The position numbers and the translations under genes were made by a program. A stretch of DNA of 64,000 bases from Amnibacterium flavum (GTDB lineage Bacteria; Actinomycetota; Actinomycetes; Actinomycetales; Microbacteriaceae), in NCBI RefSeq assembly GCF_003097495.1, contig NZ_QEOP01000003.1:1-64000 (forward strand), written 5' to 3'. Under the pieces are notes generated by a model that did no database searches, was not told the DNA's origin, and saw only the letters and a list, made by a program, of their open reading frames with translations. Every line of letters begins with the position of its first letter. Position 1 is the stretch's first letter. Positions 31,922 through 42,811 of this stretch are shown here, piece by piece.

Positions 31922-32824
31922 TCAGTTGCCGCCGGCGAGCCGTTCGGTGGCTCGGGCGACGGCAGCTCGCACGAGGTCCCCGGAGAATCCGCGGCGGGCC
32001 AGCAGCGCCGACAGGCGGCGCTCGGCGGTGCGGGCGTCGAGATCGGAGGACGACGACATCTTGCGATAGGCGATCTCGGCGGCCCGTTCGAGTTCGAGCT
32101 CGGTGTCGATGTCGTCGAGGGCACCGAGGTAGTCGTCGGGTGAGATGCCCCGCCGCCGGAGCTCGCCGGTGACGACGGAACGCCCCTTGCCCTTGCGTTC
32201 GAACTCGACCCGCACGATCTCCTCGGCGAGCCGCGCATCGTCGAGGTAGCGGGCGCCGAGGAGACGCTCGATCTCGGTCTCGATCGCATCGGCCGGGTAG
32301 CCGATGGAGCTCAGCTTGTCGCGCATCTCTGACACCGACAGCCCGCGCCGCGCCAGCGCCCGCGTGCTCGCCTCCTCGATGGAGAGGCGGGGGCCGCTGT
32401 CGACGGACGGAGAGTCATCGGACCGGATGTCACCGGATCCCGCACCGATGGCCGGGTCCGCTACCGCCCACCGACTGCGGGCAGCGGCGGCCGCCTGGCT
32501 GATGCGGGGGAACGCCGGGGTGTCGGGATCGGTTCCGTCCTCGACGAACCAGCCCGCGCCATCATCGACGGGAGCAGCGTCGCCGCCGGGAACGGACGGC
32601 GACGGTTCGGGGGCGTTGCGGCGGCGGGAAGCCGCGATGATCTCCTCCGCCGCGGCTCGAACCTCGGCCAGCCGCTCCTCGGAGCGGTCAGCGACGGGCG
32701 GGGCCGGATCAGCAGGCGGCGTCGGGGACGACGACGCAGCGACCTGGGCTCGCGCCCGTCGACCACCGAAGAGGTCGATGACGGGGGCGAGCTGGGAGTC
32801 CTCTGCGCCGTCGTCGTGCCGCAA
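31922..32824 (-). CDS. recX: RecA regulatory protein RecX with a long N-terminal extension
   Basis: Modulator of RecA filaments. The RecX three-helix repeats occupy about residues 145-300 (LSIEEASTRALARRGLSVSEMRDKL...RYLDDARLAEEIVR...RGISPDDYLGAL). The first ~140 residues are low-complexity, Pro/Ala/Asp-rich and probably disordered, making the protein nearly twice the usual length. The TTG at 32824 lies two bases after the recA stop. A downstream start cannot be excluded. Confidence 0.88.
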   Translation of the reverse strand: MRHDDGAEDSQLAPVIDLFGGRRARAQVAASSSPTPPADPAPPVADRSEERLAEVRAAAEEIIAASRRRNAPEPSPSVPGGDAAPVDDGAGWFVEDGTDPDTPAFPRISQAAAAARSRWAVADPAIGAGSGDIRSDDSPSVDSGPRLSIEEASTRALARRGLSVSEMRDKLSSIGYPADAIETEIERLLGARYLDDARLAEEIVRVEFERKGKGRSVVTGELRRRGISPDDYLGALDDIDTELELERAAEIAYRKMSSSSDLDARTAERRLSALLARRGFSGDLVRAAVARATERLAGGN

Positions 32825-32826
32825 GG

Positions 32827-33894
<1,068 letters not shown>

Positions 33895-34115
33895 TGCGGT
33901 CTCCTGTTCAGTGGGCCCGACTCGCGCTCGCGCGAAGGGCGTCGGTGGCGCCTATAGGCTGCCGAACCGCGCTCTCACGCCGACTCGACAAGGCAGTGGT
34001 GGCTCGTCTCGTGATACTCCGACGCTAGTTCCGACCTCCGACATCGACTGCCGGGAAGGGGGCTCATGCGGTGGAGTTCTCGAGATCGACCACCTGTTGA
34101 GGACACTACGCCGCA

Positions 34116-34131
34116 TCGAAGATATCTTCGA
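34116..34131. promoter_or_regulatory. SOS (LexA) box upstream of recA
   Basis: TCGAAGATATCTTCGA is a perfect 16-base palindrome, and one flanking pair extends it to 18 bases (34115-34132). It matches 14 of 16 positions of the actinobacterial LexA consensus. The two departures (G and C at the inner half-site ends) are symmetrical, and the left-half G recurs in the lexA-proximal box. Confidence 0.75.
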
Positions 34132-34164
34132 TAGTCGATCGCGGCGTGTCGAGGAGACTCGCGA

Positions 34165-34386
34165 TCAGCTGGGGTCGGGACGCCCGCGTCCGTGCCAGCG
34201 ATCACGAGGGATGCCGGTCTCACGGCACAGAGCGGCCCACACATCCGAGACGGCGCGACCGGCGGCGATGCCCTCCTCCGCGGTCAGGCCGCCGAGGTCT
34301 CCGAGAGTCAGCTCGCGGACGAGAGCCCTCCCGTGCGCGTCGCCGAACTCCTCGGCGACGGCGAAGCGGAACTCACTGAGACGCAT
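34165..34386 (-). CDS. DUF3046 family protein
   Basis: A 73-residue protein, MRLSEFRFAVAEEFG...WAALCRETGIPRDRWHGRGRP, that matches the small actinobacterial DUF3046 family throughout. The family is regularly found directly upstream of recA, as here. The SOS box lies just past its stop, so it is probably not part of the SOS-induced transcript. Function unknown. Confidence 0.88.
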   Translation of the reverse strand: MRLSEFRFAVAEEFGDAHGRALVRELTLGDLGGLTAEEGIAAGRAVSDVWAALCRETGIPRDRWHGRGRPDPS

Positions 34387-34405
34387 GCCTTCTAAGTTAA
34401 CGAAC

Positions 34406-34438
34406 GAAACGCCCCGCTCATGACAAGCGGGGCGTTTC
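34406..34438 (-). terminator. Terminator of clgR
   Basis: GAAACGCCCCGC and GCGGGGCGTTTC form a perfect 12-pair stem with a nine-base loop, followed on the minus strand by a T-rich GTTCGTT. It sits between the clgR stop and the DUF3046 start, 19 bases past clgR. Confidence 0.85.
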
Positions 34439-34456
34439 GATCATCTGGTGGAAGGA

Positions 34457-34792
34457 CTAGTGCGCGACCAGGTCGGCGTCGAGGTCCTTCGCGAAGCTGT
34501 CGGCGGGGTAGCGCTCACCGAAATCAGCCGGGAGCGAGTCGGGGATCACATCGATGCCCTCGATGACGGCGAGCCGGTCTCCGACCTCGCGCATGATGAT
34601 CGACAGCGGAGTGTCGAGTGCATCGGCGACCGAGGCGAGGATCTCGGACGAAGCCTCTTTCTGGCCCCTCTCGACCTCACTGAGGTAACCCAGCGCAACG
34701 CTGGCCTTGCTGGCGACCTGTCGGAGGGTGCGCCCCTTCTGCAGACGGAAATCCCGCAGAACGTCTCCGAGCTCCTGACGAACTAGGACCAT
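34457..34792 (-). CDS. clgR: XRE-family regulator ClgR
   Basis: A 111-residue regulator with an N-terminal helix-turn-helix (~8-62: LGDVLRDFRLQKGRTLRQVASKASVALGYLSEVERGQKEAS) and a conserved short C-terminal tail ending LVAH. ClgR homologues activate clp protease genes, and are themselves Clp substrates, in Corynebacterium, Streptomyces and mycobacteria. Location beside cinA and pgsA is the usual one. An Ala-His C-terminus would fit degron-controlled turnover, an inference. Confidence 0.88.
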   Translation of the reverse strand: MVLVRQELGDVLRDFRLQKGRTLRQVASKASVALGYLSEVERGQKEASSEILASVADALDTPLSIIMREVGDRLAVIEGIDVIPDSLPADFGERYPADSFAKDLDADLVAH

Positions 34793-34855
34793 GTGACCCT
34801 CCTCACCTTGCTAGCTGGAACGATGCCGTGACCGACACCGTAGGGGAATCGGTTG

Positions 34856-34879
34856 TCAAACCCTAATGACGAGGTTTGA
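34856..34879. promoter_or_regulatory. Inverted repeat overlapping the clgR -35 region
   Basis: TCAAACC and GGTTTGA flank ten bases. On the minus strand the repeat overlaps a perfect -35 hexamer TTGACA (34854-34859). A regulator bound here would affect clgR transcription. The site does not resemble the published ClgR motif as I recall it, so the binding protein is unknown. Confidence 0.45.
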
Positions 34880-34924
34880 GTATTACTTGTGAACACGACA
34901 GATGTAACGAGACCGAAACCTGAG

Positions 34925-35452
34925 TTATTCCGACTCAACCCCTCGTCGGTCCGGAGTCATGTCGAGCACGCCGAGCCCCACGGTCTCGATGAGGAGCGTC
35001 AGCGCAGCCGCCACGCTCTGAGCCCGCACCCTCGATCGGTCCCCCGTCAGCCGCAGCCCGCGGACCTCGGCGTCGGCGCCGGTGACGACCGCGACGTAGA
35101 CCTCCCCGGGCGAATGTCCATCCTGGCCGTCGGGACCGGCGACCCCGGTCGTCGCGACGCCGACGTCGGCCGAGCAGCGCTCACGGACTCCCGCGGCCAT
35201 CATGATCGCGACCTGCGGACTCACCGGTCCGAGCTCCGCGAGGAGAGCACCGTCGACGCCGAGGAGCTCGTGTTTCAGCTCGGTCGCGTAGGCGACGACG
35301 CCGCCGCGCACGACGACGGACGCGCCCGGCACATCGACGAGAGCGGATGTCAGCGCTCCCCCGGTCAGCGACTCGGCGACCGCGACGGTGAGTCCGTGGG
35401 CGGTCAGACCGAGGACCACCTCGCCGGCGAGGGTCCGCACGTCGGCGGTCAT
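34925..35452 (-). CDS. CinA-family nicotinamide-nucleotide amidohydrolase (C-terminal domain only)
   Basis: A 175-residue protein equivalent to the CinA C-terminal/PncC domain: VAVAESLTGGALTSALVDVPGAS, GGVVAYATELKHELLGV, and ATTGVAGPDGQDGHSPGEVYVAV. It deamidates NMN, a salvage by-product of DNA ligase. The N-terminal MoaB-like domain of full CinA is missing, as in most actinobacterial homologues at this locus. The ATG overlaps the pgsA stop as ATGA. Confidence 0.92.
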   Translation of the reverse strand: MTADVRTLAGEVVLGLTAHGLTVAVAESLTGGALTSALVDVPGASVVVRGGVVAYATELKHELLGVDGALLAELGPVSPQVAIMMAAGVRERCSADVGVATTGVAGPDGQDGHSPGEVYVAVVTGADAEVRGLRLTGDRSRVRAQSVAAALTLLIETVGLGVLDMTPDRRGVESE

Positions 35453-36192
35453 CCGCGTCGGCTCCGCCTGCTGAGACGGTGGGCCTGCCACAGGTAGTCG
35501 AGCCCCGTGACGACGGTCAGCACCAGGGCGATGCTCATCAGTCCGATGTTGAGCCCGTCGAACCAGGGCGTCGCGTCGGCCCAGCCGAGTGCGATCGCCA
35601 GTTCGGCGAGGGGTGCGAGGGCGGTCGAGATGGCCACGGCCTGGAACACCGTCTTCAGCTTGCCGCCGCGCGAGGCGGGGATGACGCGGTCGCGCAGGAC
35701 CGCGAAACGGAAGGCGGTGATGCCGAGTTCGCGGACGAGGATCACGACGGTCACCCACCACGGGAGTTCACCGAGGATCGACAGCCCGACGAGCGCTCCG
35801 CCGGTGAGGACCTTGTCGGCGATCGGGTCGAGCAGGATTCCGACATTGGTGACGAGGTTGCGGCTGCGTGCGAGCATGCCGTCGACGCCGTCCGTCGCGA
35901 TGCCGATGACGAACAGCGCGGTGGCGACCCAGCGGAGGGTGATCGACTGATCCCCGCCCTGGTTCGCCACGAGCAGCAGCCAGATGAAGGCCGGTGCCAT
36001 CAGGATGCGGGCGACGGTGATGATGTTGGCGATGTTGCCGTCGCTGGCCTTGCCGTCGCCGGCCTGCACCACGCGGCCCCTGGCTCGTTCGACGACCTTG
36101 GCCTGACCGCGCTCGTACCCTGCTCGCGCGCGTCCGCCCGCCCGCCGGGGCGCGCCCCCCTGACCGGGTTCGACCCCGTCGTCTCGCGTCAC
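35449..36192 (-). CDS. pgsA: CDP-diacylglycerol-glycerol-3-phosphate 3-phosphatidyltransferase
   Basis: Membrane enzyme for phosphatidylglycerol-phosphate synthesis, 247 residues. A charged, probably disordered N-terminus of ~50 residues precedes the core NIANIITVARILMAP. The CDP-alcohol phosphotransferase motif DGVDGMLARSRN...GILLDPIADK has all expected Asp and Gly. About five hydrophobic helices follow. I chose the GTG at 36192, five bases after the ftsK stop; a later start is possible. Confidence 0.92.
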   Translation of the reverse strand: MTRDDGVEPGQGGAPRRAGGRARAGYERGQAKVVERARGRVVQAGDGKASDGNIANIITVARILMAPAFIWLLLVANQGGDQSITLRWVATALFVIGIATDGVDGMLARSRNLVTNVGILLDPIADKVLTGGALVGLSILGELPWWVTVVILVRELGITAFRFAVLRDRVIPASRGGKLKTVFQAVAISTALAPLAELAIALGWADATPWFDGLNIGLMSIALVLTVVTGLDYLWQAHRLSRRSRRG

Positions 36193-36196
36193 GCGA

Positions 36197-38947
36197 TCAC
36201 TCCCTGCCGGTGAGCCCCCAGGCATCCTCGTCCGAGGAGCCGTCGACCACATCGTATCCGGCGAACATGTCGTCGACGGGGTCGTCCGACAGGGGCGCGG
36301 GAGCGGCGACGGGCTTCGGATTGGGGTTCGGCAGCGGCACGTCCTCGCCTCGGAGCTGGGCGAGCACCTGGGGAAGCTGCTCGGCCGTCACGAGCACGTC
36401 GCGGGCCTTGGATCCCTCGGAGGGTCCGACGATCTCGCGCGACTCGAGCAGGTCCATGAGGCGACCGGCTTTGGCGAACCCGACGCGCAGTTTGCGCTGC
36501 AGCATCGAGGTCGAGCCGAACTGGGTCGTGATGACCTGCTCCGCAGCCTTCAGGAGTAGCTCGAGGTCGTCTCCGATGTCGGCGTCGATCTCGCGCTTCT
36601 CGGTGACCGCGGCGACGTCGGAGCGGTACTCGGGGCGGGCCTGCTGGGTGACGAACTCGACGACCCGCGCGATCTCGTCCTCGCGGACCCACGCTCCCTG
36701 GACACGGATGGCCTTCGACGCGCCCATCGGCAGGAACAGGCCGTCACCCTGACCGATGAGCTTGTCGGCTCCGGGCTGATCGAGGATGACCCGCGAGTCG
36801 GTGACGCTCGTGACGGCGAACGCGAGACGCGACGGCACGTTGGCCTTGATCAGGCCGGTGACGACGTCGACGCTCGGGCGCTGGGTCGCGAGCACGAGGT
36901 GGATGCCCGATGCGCGCGCCAGCTGGGTGATGCGCACGATCGATTCCTCGACGTCGCGCGGGGCGACCATCATCAGGTCGGCGAGCTCATCGACCACGAC
37001 GAGGAGATACGGGTACGGCTTGAGGATGCGCTCGCTGCCGACGGGCAGGACGATCTCGTTGCCGATGACGGCCTTGTTGAAGTCGTCGATGTGGCGGAAG
37101 CCGAACGACGCGAGGTCGTCGTAGCGCATGTCCATCTCCTTCACGACCCACTGCAGCGCCTCGGCTGCCTTCTTGGGGTTCGTGATGATGGGCGTGATCA
37201 GGTGCGGCACACCGCTGTACGCGGCGAGTTCGACCCGCTTGGGGTCGATGAGAACCATGCGCACCTCGTTGGGCTTCGCGCGCATGAGGAGGGAGGTGAT
37301 CATCGAGTTGACGAAGCTCGACTTTCCGGAGCCGGTCGAGCCGGCGACGAGGAGGTGGGGCATCTTGGCGAGGTTCGCGATGACGAATCCGCCCTCGACG
37401 TCCTTGCCGACGCCGATCGTCATCGGGTGCGCGCTGCCCACGGCGACCTTGGAGCGGAGCACGTCGCCGAGCGACACGATCTCGCGGTCGGTGTTGGGGA
37501 TCTCGACACCGATGGCGCTCTTGCCCGGGATGGGCGAGAGGATGCGGACCTCGTTGCTCGCGACGGCGTAGGAGATGTTCTTGCTGAGCGCGGTGACGCG
37601 TTCGACCTTCACACCGGGGCCGAGCTCGACCTCGTAGCGGGTCACGGTCGGACCGCGGGAGAAACCGGTCACCTTGGCGTCCACGTTGAACTGGGTGAGC
37701 ACGTTGGTGATCGCCGCGACGGCCTCGTCATTGGCCGCGGAGCGTGCCTTCGCGGGAGTTCCGAGCGACAGCGACGACGCCGGCGGCAGGCGGTACGGGC
37801 CGGTGTGGATGGGCGTGGCCATCCGGTCGACGGCGTCTTCGGACTCGATGTCGATGTCGATGTCGGGCTCGATGGGGCGGAGGATCTCGGTGGCGCTCGG
37901 GACCTCGGGCGGGAGGGTCATGTCGACCACAGCCGGCACCGCGGCCGGCGCCAGCATTTCCTCGAGCATCTCGATGCCGAACTCGGCGCTGGCGTTCGGC
38001 GCCTGGACCGCACCCGGCGCACCGGGCGCGGGCAACCCCGCGCCGTCGAGCACCTCGGTGAACGAGCCCTGGACGATCGGGGTGTCGAAGGCGGGTTCGA
38101 CCTCGCGGTTCGACTTGTTGCGCCGCCACCAGGGCAGGTTCTCCTCCTGCTCGGAGTCGAGCGGGAAGTCGTGCACCCCCGTCGTGCCGCCGGTCTTCGC
38201 CTTGCCCGCGGGGGCGGCGTCTTCGTCGGGCGTCTCGGCGCCGAAGAGGTAGTTGTACAGCTGACCGATCCGCTCGGGCACCTTGTTCGGCGGCGTCCGG
38301 GTGAGGATGAAGAGGGACAGCAGACCGAGCAGGACGATGACGATGGTCGCACCGATGGGTGTCAGCGCGAGGGTCAGAGATCCGCCCACGATCCAGCCGA
38401 GGATGCCTCCGCTCTGCGCGAGCGGTTCGATGCCGGCCTGCGGGATGACCTGACCGCCGTAGACGTAGCAGAGCGACGAGATCGAGACGAGCAGCAGGGC
38501 GAGACCGATGCCGAGGCGGCCGTTGTCGTTGACCGAGCTGGGGTGACGGAACAGCCAGAAGGCGAAGACGAAGAAGATGACGGGGAGCGCGAAGGCGAGG
38601 CGCCCGAAGAGACCGCCGAACGTCCAGGCGTCGAGCGTCATCGCGAGGGGGTCGCCGGGGCGGAACCATTCGACGACGGCGCCGGCGATCGCCAGGATGA
38701 GGAACAGGAAGGGGATGCCGTCGCGGCGCTGGTCCTTCTGCAGGGTCTCGGGCCCGAACACGCGTGCGGCGCCGCCGGCGACGTGCGCCATGCCGAGCCA
38801 CATCTTGGTCAGCGGACCCTGGGGTTCGGGAGCGACCGGCAGCTTGCGGGTGCGCGCCGAGGTGCTGTTGCGTGCTCGCGGTTTGGTCGCCGGAGCGCTG
38901 CGCGCGCTCGTGCGGGCGCGACTCGTCGACTTGCTGCTTCCAGCCAT
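36197..38947 (-). CDS. ftsK: DNA translocase FtsK/SpoIIIE
   Basis: Septal chromosome pump of 916 residues. A basic Ser/Arg-rich N-terminus leads into four membrane helices (between ~75 and 235). An acidic, Pro-rich linker (~250-400) follows, then the motor domain with Walker [11 protein letters not shown] and [12 protein letters not shown], and finally a winged-helix gamma domain (~790-850: [27 protein letters not shown]) that reads chromosome polarity sequences. The ATG at 38947 (MAGSSKST) is preferred over the upstream open extension. Confidence 0.95.
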   Translation of the reverse strand: MAGSSKSTSRARTSARSAPATKPRARNSTSARTRKLPVAPEPQGPLTKMWLGMAHVAGGAARVFGPETLQKDQRRDGIPFLFLILAIAGAVVEWFRPGDPLAMTLDAWTFGGLFGRLAFALPVIFFVFAFWLFRHPSSVNDNGRLGIGLALLLVSISSLCYVYGGQVIPQAGIEPLAQSGGILGWIVGGSLTLALTPIGATIVIVLLGLLSLFILTRTPPNKVPERIGQLYNYLFGAETPDEDAAPAGKAKTGGTTGVHDFPLDSEQEENLPWWRRNKSNREVEPAFDTPIVQGSFTEVLDGAGLPAPGAPGAVQAPNASAEFGIEMLEEMLAPAAVPAVVDMTLPPEVPSATEILRPIEPDIDIDIESEDAVDRMATPIHTGPYRLPPASSLSLGTPAKARSAANDEAVAAITNVLTQFNVDAKVTGFSRGPTVTRYEVELGPGVKVERVTALSKNISYAVASNEVRILSPIPGKSAIGVEIPNTDREIVSLGDVLRSKVAVGSAHPMTIGVGKDVEGGFVIANLAKMPHLLVAGSTGSGKSSFVNSMITSLLMRAKPNEVRMVLIDPKRVELAAYSGVPHLITPIITNPKKAAEALQWVVKEMDMRYDDLASFGFRHIDDFNKAVIGNEIVLPVGSERILKPYPYLLVVVDELADLMMVAPRDVEESIVRITQLARASGIHLVLATQRPSVDVVTGLIKANVPSRLAFAVTSVTDSRVILDQPGADKLIGQGDGLFLPMGASKAIRVQGAWVREDEIARVVEFVTQQARPEYRSDVAAVTEKREIDADIGDDLELLLKAAEQVITTQFGSTSMLQRKLRVGFAKAGRLMDLLESREIVGPSEGSKARDVLVTAEQLPQVLAQLRGEDVPLPNPNPKPVAAPAPLSDDPVDDMFAGYDVVDGSSDEDAWGLTGRE

Positions 38948-39123
38948 GCGCCCCACGATACGTGCGACCTCCGTCGCGACCCGGCTGACACGCAGCACGC
39001 CCGCCGAGCGGCCGCCACCGCGACACGGCGGGTGCTCACCCGCAGGGTCGGCTGCCGCCGCGCGCGGATCGACGTGGAGTCGATCGGGTGATCGAACGCC
39101 TCGCGACGACGGACGGCGCGTAT

Positions 39124-39612
39124 TCAGCGGACGGTGCGGACCATGATGTCGGTCGTCGGAGTGGATGACACGACGGTGAACCCCTCGCTGATGTAGAGGC
39201 GCTGAGCGAAGTTGCCCTTGTCCACGCTGAGCGAGACTCGGGAGTGCCCCGCGGCGGCGGCCTTGCCGAGCACGGCCGCGAGCATGGCACGTCCGACCCC
39301 CTGCGCACGCCAGACCGGACGGACTCCGAGGATGAGCTCTGGCACTCCTGCGATGCCGGCGAGACCGGGGCGGTCGGCTGGGAAGAGACGGAACCAGCAG
39401 GCGCCGATCGGGCCCCCCTCGTCATCCACGGCGATCACACCGGCGTCCCCCGGTCGAGGCCAGGAGGCGATGTAGCGGCGGCGGACCGGGTCGGCGAGCA
39501 CCTGGACTCTCGGCCGCTGGCGGTCCGAGTTCCAGTTCGCCGCCTCGACCAGCGCCTCGGTCAGCGCGATGCCGTCGCCCGGACCCGCGTCGCGGAGTCG
39601 ATAACCGCTCAT
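39124..39612 (-). CDS. GNAT-family N-acetyltransferase
   Basis: A 162-residue acetyl-CoA-dependent acetyltransferase. The fold runs from [14 protein letters not shown] to a C-terminal strand DIMVRTVR. The acetyl-CoA pyrophosphate loop is [10 protein letters not shown], and [18 protein letters not shown] matches motif B of the superfamily. Substrate unknown. It stands alone between ftsK and the ABC genes. Confidence 0.88.
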   Translation of the reverse strand: MSGYRLRDAGPGDGIALTEALVEAANWNSDRQRPRVQVLADPVRRRYIASWPRPGDAGVIAVDDEGGPIGACWFRLFPADRPGLAGIAGVPELILGVRPVWRAQGVGRAMLAAVLGKAAAAGHSRVSLSVDKGNFAQRLYISEGFTVVSSTPTTDIMVRTVR

Positions 39613-39692
39613 GTCCGGAAGTCTGCCACGGCTGTCGCACACGGCTCCCCCCGCGAGGGCGGGCGATATCGGATCGCAACATCCGCGGCCGG

Positions 39693-40922
39693 TCAGTATC
39701 GGATCGCGTCGATCACCTTCACGCGCACGGCGACGAGAGCGGGCAGCAGCCCCGCCAGAGCGCCGACGACCGTCGCCGCGAGCAGCCCGATGAGAGCGGC
39801 GTCGACGGGGAACGGCGGGACATCGCTGACGCCCTGACCGATGAACTCCTCGGTGATCGGATTCTTCACCAGGAGGACGGCCAGCATCACCCCGACGATG
39901 CCCGCGACGACGGTGGCCACGACGCTCTCCATCATCACCGCGAAGAAGACCCGGGAGGCGGTCGCACCGAACGTGCGTCGGATGCCGATCTCGCGGATGC
40001 GAGCCCGAACGGTCACGAGCGCGATGTTCACGAGGCCCAGGGCTCCGAGGAGCAGCACGAGCAGCGCGATGCCGCCGACGAGGAGCTGGACCTGGGCGAG
40101 CGATTCGGCCTGCTGCTCGGCGTAGTCGGCGCGGTACGCGTCGACCTGCACGGAGTCGCCCATCTGCGCGGAGACGTCCTCGACGAGGCGGAAGCGGAGG
40201 TCCTCGGCGATGCCCTCGGGCACCCATGCCTCGTATTGCGGGGGCCCGAAGTTGGCGGCGGCCTCCGGACTGATCAGGGCCCGGGCCTGGCCGGCGAGCA
40301 TGTACATCGACGGCGACGTGTCGTAGGTTGGCGACGGCGTCACACCGACGACCACGGCGACGGTGTCGACCTCGCCGCGGAGGACGACGGTCGGATGGGT
40401 GCGCAGGTCGGGCGAGCCGAGCCGTTCCCAGAACCGCTGATTCACGACGAGCGCGGGCGCGAGCCGGGTCTCGTCGGCGGCGCTGAACCAGGAGCCGGCC
40501 ATCAGATCGAGCCGGTGCATCTCGGCGAACGGGCGGTCGACGGTCTGGACGGCCACCGTCGTCGTGCCGTCGACGAAGCGCACGCTCTGGTCGGCGTACC
40601 CGTGCTCGCTGAGGTAGCTGATGTCGTACCGCTCGGATGCTTCGCGGACTGCGTCGCCGAACCGGGCGGTGTCGAACGGGCTGCCGTCCTGCGTGTAGGC
40701 CTGCAGGGTGAGGGTGGCCGCTCGGCCTCCCTGACGTTCGCTCGACTCGCGGAACGACTGCTCGGCGATGCCGCCGGCCGCCACCACGACGGTCAGGGCG
40801 GTCACGGCGACTCCGACCCCGATGAGGGACAGCAGGACGCGCCCGCGGTGGACCCTGACCTCGGACCAGGCCTCGACGATCGCACCGACGACCGCGGCGA
40901 CCAGGCGGGAGAACGGGTTCAC
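39693..40922 (-). CDS. MacB/FtsX-type ABC transporter permease
   Basis: A 409-residue permease with one N-terminal membrane helix (~30-52), a large extracytoplasmic MacB periplasmic-core domain (~53-265), and three C-terminal helices (~275-300, 325-350, 375-400). [18 protein letters not shown] is the coupling helix that contacts the ATPase. The GTG at 40922 overlaps the ATPase stop as GTGA. With the next two genes it makes a tripartite MacAB-like efflux or mechanotransmission system. Substrate unknown. Confidence 0.88.
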   Translation of the reverse strand: MNPFSRLVAAVVGAIVEAWSEVRVHRGRVLLSLIGVGVAVTALTVVVAAGGIAEQSFRESSERQGGRAATLTLQAYTQDGSPFDTARFGDAVREASERYDISYLSEHGYADQSVRFVDGTTTVAVQTVDRPFAEMHRLDLMAGSWFSAADETRLAPALVVNQRFWERLGSPDLRTHPTVVLRGEVDTVAVVVGVTPSPTYDTSPSMYMLAGQARALISPEAAANFGPPQYEAWVPEGIAEDLRFRLVEDVSAQMGDSVQVDAYRADYAEQQAESLAQVQLLVGGIALLVLLLGALGLVNIALVTVRARIREIGIRRTFGATASRVFFAVMMESVVATVVAGIVGVMLAVLLVKNPITEEFIGQGVSDVPPFPVDAALIGLLAATVVGALAGLLPALVAVRVKVIDAIRY

Positions 40923-41635
40923 AGCGCATCCGCCGCGGTGCGGACCAGCGGGGTCTCGAACGCGGTCAGCCGACCTGCGTCGAGGCGCAGGTGGCGGGAC
41001 GAGCGGGCCGCGATCGCGCGGTCATGGGTGATCGTGACGAGAGCGGCGTCGGTCTCGTCGGCGACGCTCTCGAGCAGCGACATGACGGTGTGCCCCGTCT
41101 CGAGGTCGAGCGCACCCGTCGGCTCGTCGGCGAGGATCAGGCGCGGTCGCCGGACGAGGGCTCGCGCGATCGCCACGCGCTGCTGCTCGCCTCCCGAGAG
41201 CTTGTCGGGTGTCGAGTCGAGCCGCTGCCCGAGACCGACGCTCTCGAGCATGCGCGTCGCGATCGACCGCCGGCGCCAGAACTGAGGGCCCGTCTCGTAG
41301 AGGAGCGGCGTGATGACGTTCTCCAGGGCCGTGCGACCGGCGAGCAGGTTGAACTGCTGGAACACGAACCCGATGCTGCGGCCGCGGAGCCGGTCGCGCT
41401 TCGCGGAGGAGAGACCTCGCACGTCCGCGTCGTCGAAGCTCACCATTCCCGTCGTGGGCGAGTCGATGAGGCCCAGGATGTTGAGCAGCGTCGACTTCCC
41501 CGAGCCGGACCGCCCGACGATGGAGATGCGGTCCCCCGCCTCGACCTCGAGGTCGATGCCGGTGAGGATCGTCAGGCGGTCTCCGTCCGGGAGCTCGACG
41601 GAACGGGTGACATCGTCGAGTCGGAGGATGCTCAC
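40919..41635 (-). CDS. ABC transporter ATPase, LolD/MacB type
   Basis: A 238-residue nucleotide-binding protein: Walker [13 protein letters not shown]-loop FVFQQFNLL, signature [15 protein letters not shown], Walker [14 protein letters not shown]-loop THDRAIA. The GTG at 41635 overlaps the upstream stop as GTGA. It is the energy-coupling partner of the permease gene that overlaps its end. Confidence 0.93.
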   Translation of the reverse strand: MSILRLDDVTRSVELPDGDRLTILTGIDLEVEAGDRISIVGRSGSGKSTLLNILGLIDSPTTGMVSFDDADVRGLSSAKRDRLRGRSIGFVFQQFNLLAGRTALENVITPLLYETGPQFWRRRSIATRMLESVGLGQRLDSTPDKLSGGEQQRVAIARALVRRPRLILADEPTGALDLETGHTVMSLLESVADETDAALVTITHDRAIAARSSRHLRLDAGRLTAFETPLVRTAADAL

Positions 41636-42669
41636 CTGACGAATCCGCCGCAGATCACGGTGCCGGTGCCGTCGTCGACACAGCCCTCCTCGAGCGGCTG
41701 CTCCGTCGAGTTCGGCGAGAACTGAAGGATCTGCTCGCCCTCCTCGAGGCCGCCGGTCACCTCGACCTGGCTGCCGTCGGAGAGACCCACGGTGATCTGT
41801 CGCTCCTCTCGAGCGTTGTCGGCGCCCACCACGAAGACGACTCCGGTCTGCGCTCCCCCGTCGACCGCGGTCGTCGGGACCACGAGGACGTCCTCGGCGA
41901 GGCCGGCCGGAATGGTGAGCTTGGCGGTGAGGCCGGGGAACACGGTCACGTCCCCCGGAACCGCGCAGCGCACGGTCGTTCCGCTGCCCGTCGACCCGTC
42001 TCCCGGGTTGTCGGGATCGGCGGTCTGACCTGCGATCGGCGATGTGATCGTCAGGCCCGTGCAGGTGAAGGGTGCGGGGCCGCCCGCGATGGTCGCCGTC
42101 GCCTCGGTCGGCTTGTCGAGCAGACGGTACTGCTGCTCGGGCGCGAGGGATCCGGAGACGGAGAAGGTCGGCGGCGCGACCTGGCCGGCGACATCGCCGA
42201 TCGCGACGGTCTGCCCGTGCAGCACGGTGAGGGAGCTGAGCAGTCCGCCGATGGGGGCGAGCACCTTCTCGTAGGTGACGATCGGCTTCGGCTGGGTGAT
42301 CGTGACCATGCCGTCGGGACCCGTTGTCTCGACGGGGTCGCGCGGCGTCTCGACCTTGATGTCGAACAGCGCGTCTCCCGCGGAGACGGTAGCGCCCTGC
42401 GCGACGAAGAGCTCGTCGACGGTGCCGGCGGCGACCGCCTTCACGGGAACGGCGGGATCGGCCGAGATGGTCCCGTCGACGGAGACGTCGTTGACGATGG
42501 TTCCACGGACGACCGGGACGACAGGATCGGTGATGGTCCCGGTCGGAACCGCCGGTCCGTCGGCACTGGCAGGGTCGGCGAAGAACGCCAGTTTGACCAG
42601 AGCCGCCGCGATCGCGAGGATCGCGACGATCCGGAGGATCGGGAAGATCCATTTACGCCAGACGCCCAT
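41632..42669 (-). CDS. HlyD/MacA-like membrane fusion protein
   Basis: A 345-residue protein with one N-terminal membrane helix (~10-28). The extracytoplasmic part has lipoyl-like (VKAVAAGTVDELFVAQGATVSAGDALF) and beta-barrel domains. It lacks the long alpha-hairpin of Gram-negative MacA, as expected without an outer membrane. Residues ~185-245 carry a two-cysteine insert (FTCTGLTI, VRCAVPG), and two more cysteines lie at the C-terminus (EGCVDDGTGTVICGG). It opens the three-gene operon. Confidence 0.85.
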   Translation of the reverse strand: MGVWRKWIFPILRIVAILAIAAALVKLAFFADPASADGPAVPTGTITDPVVPVVRGTIVNDVSVDGTISADPAVPVKAVAAGTVDELFVAQGATVSAGDALFDIKVETPRDPVETTGPDGMVTITQPKPIVTYEKVLAPIGGLLSSLTVLHGQTVAIGDVAGQVAPPTFSVSGSLAPEQQYRLLDKPTEATATIAGGPAPFTCTGLTITSPIAGQTADPDNPGDGSTGSGTTVRCAVPGDVTVFPGLTAKLTIPAGLAEDVLVVPTTAVDGGAQTGVVFVVGADNAREERQITVGLSDGSQVEVTGGLEEGEQILQFSPNSTEQPLEEGCVDDGTGTVICGGFVR

Positions 42670-42811
42670 CGATTCTCCTCACGGGCGCCGACGCACCCAC
42701 CTCTGGAAAACTATCGGGCGCATGCGGGCCGCCGAATCATCCTCGCGGAGGAAAGGACGCGACTGAGGGCTGACTTCCCGAAGCCCTGGGCTCGGAAGCG
42801 TGCGCAAGGCT

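Noticed and set aside
36899-39091. 730-codon plus-strand open frame over ftsK
   Set aside because: Antisense to the FtsK motor; composition is an Asp/Glu/Arg/Val-rich artefact.
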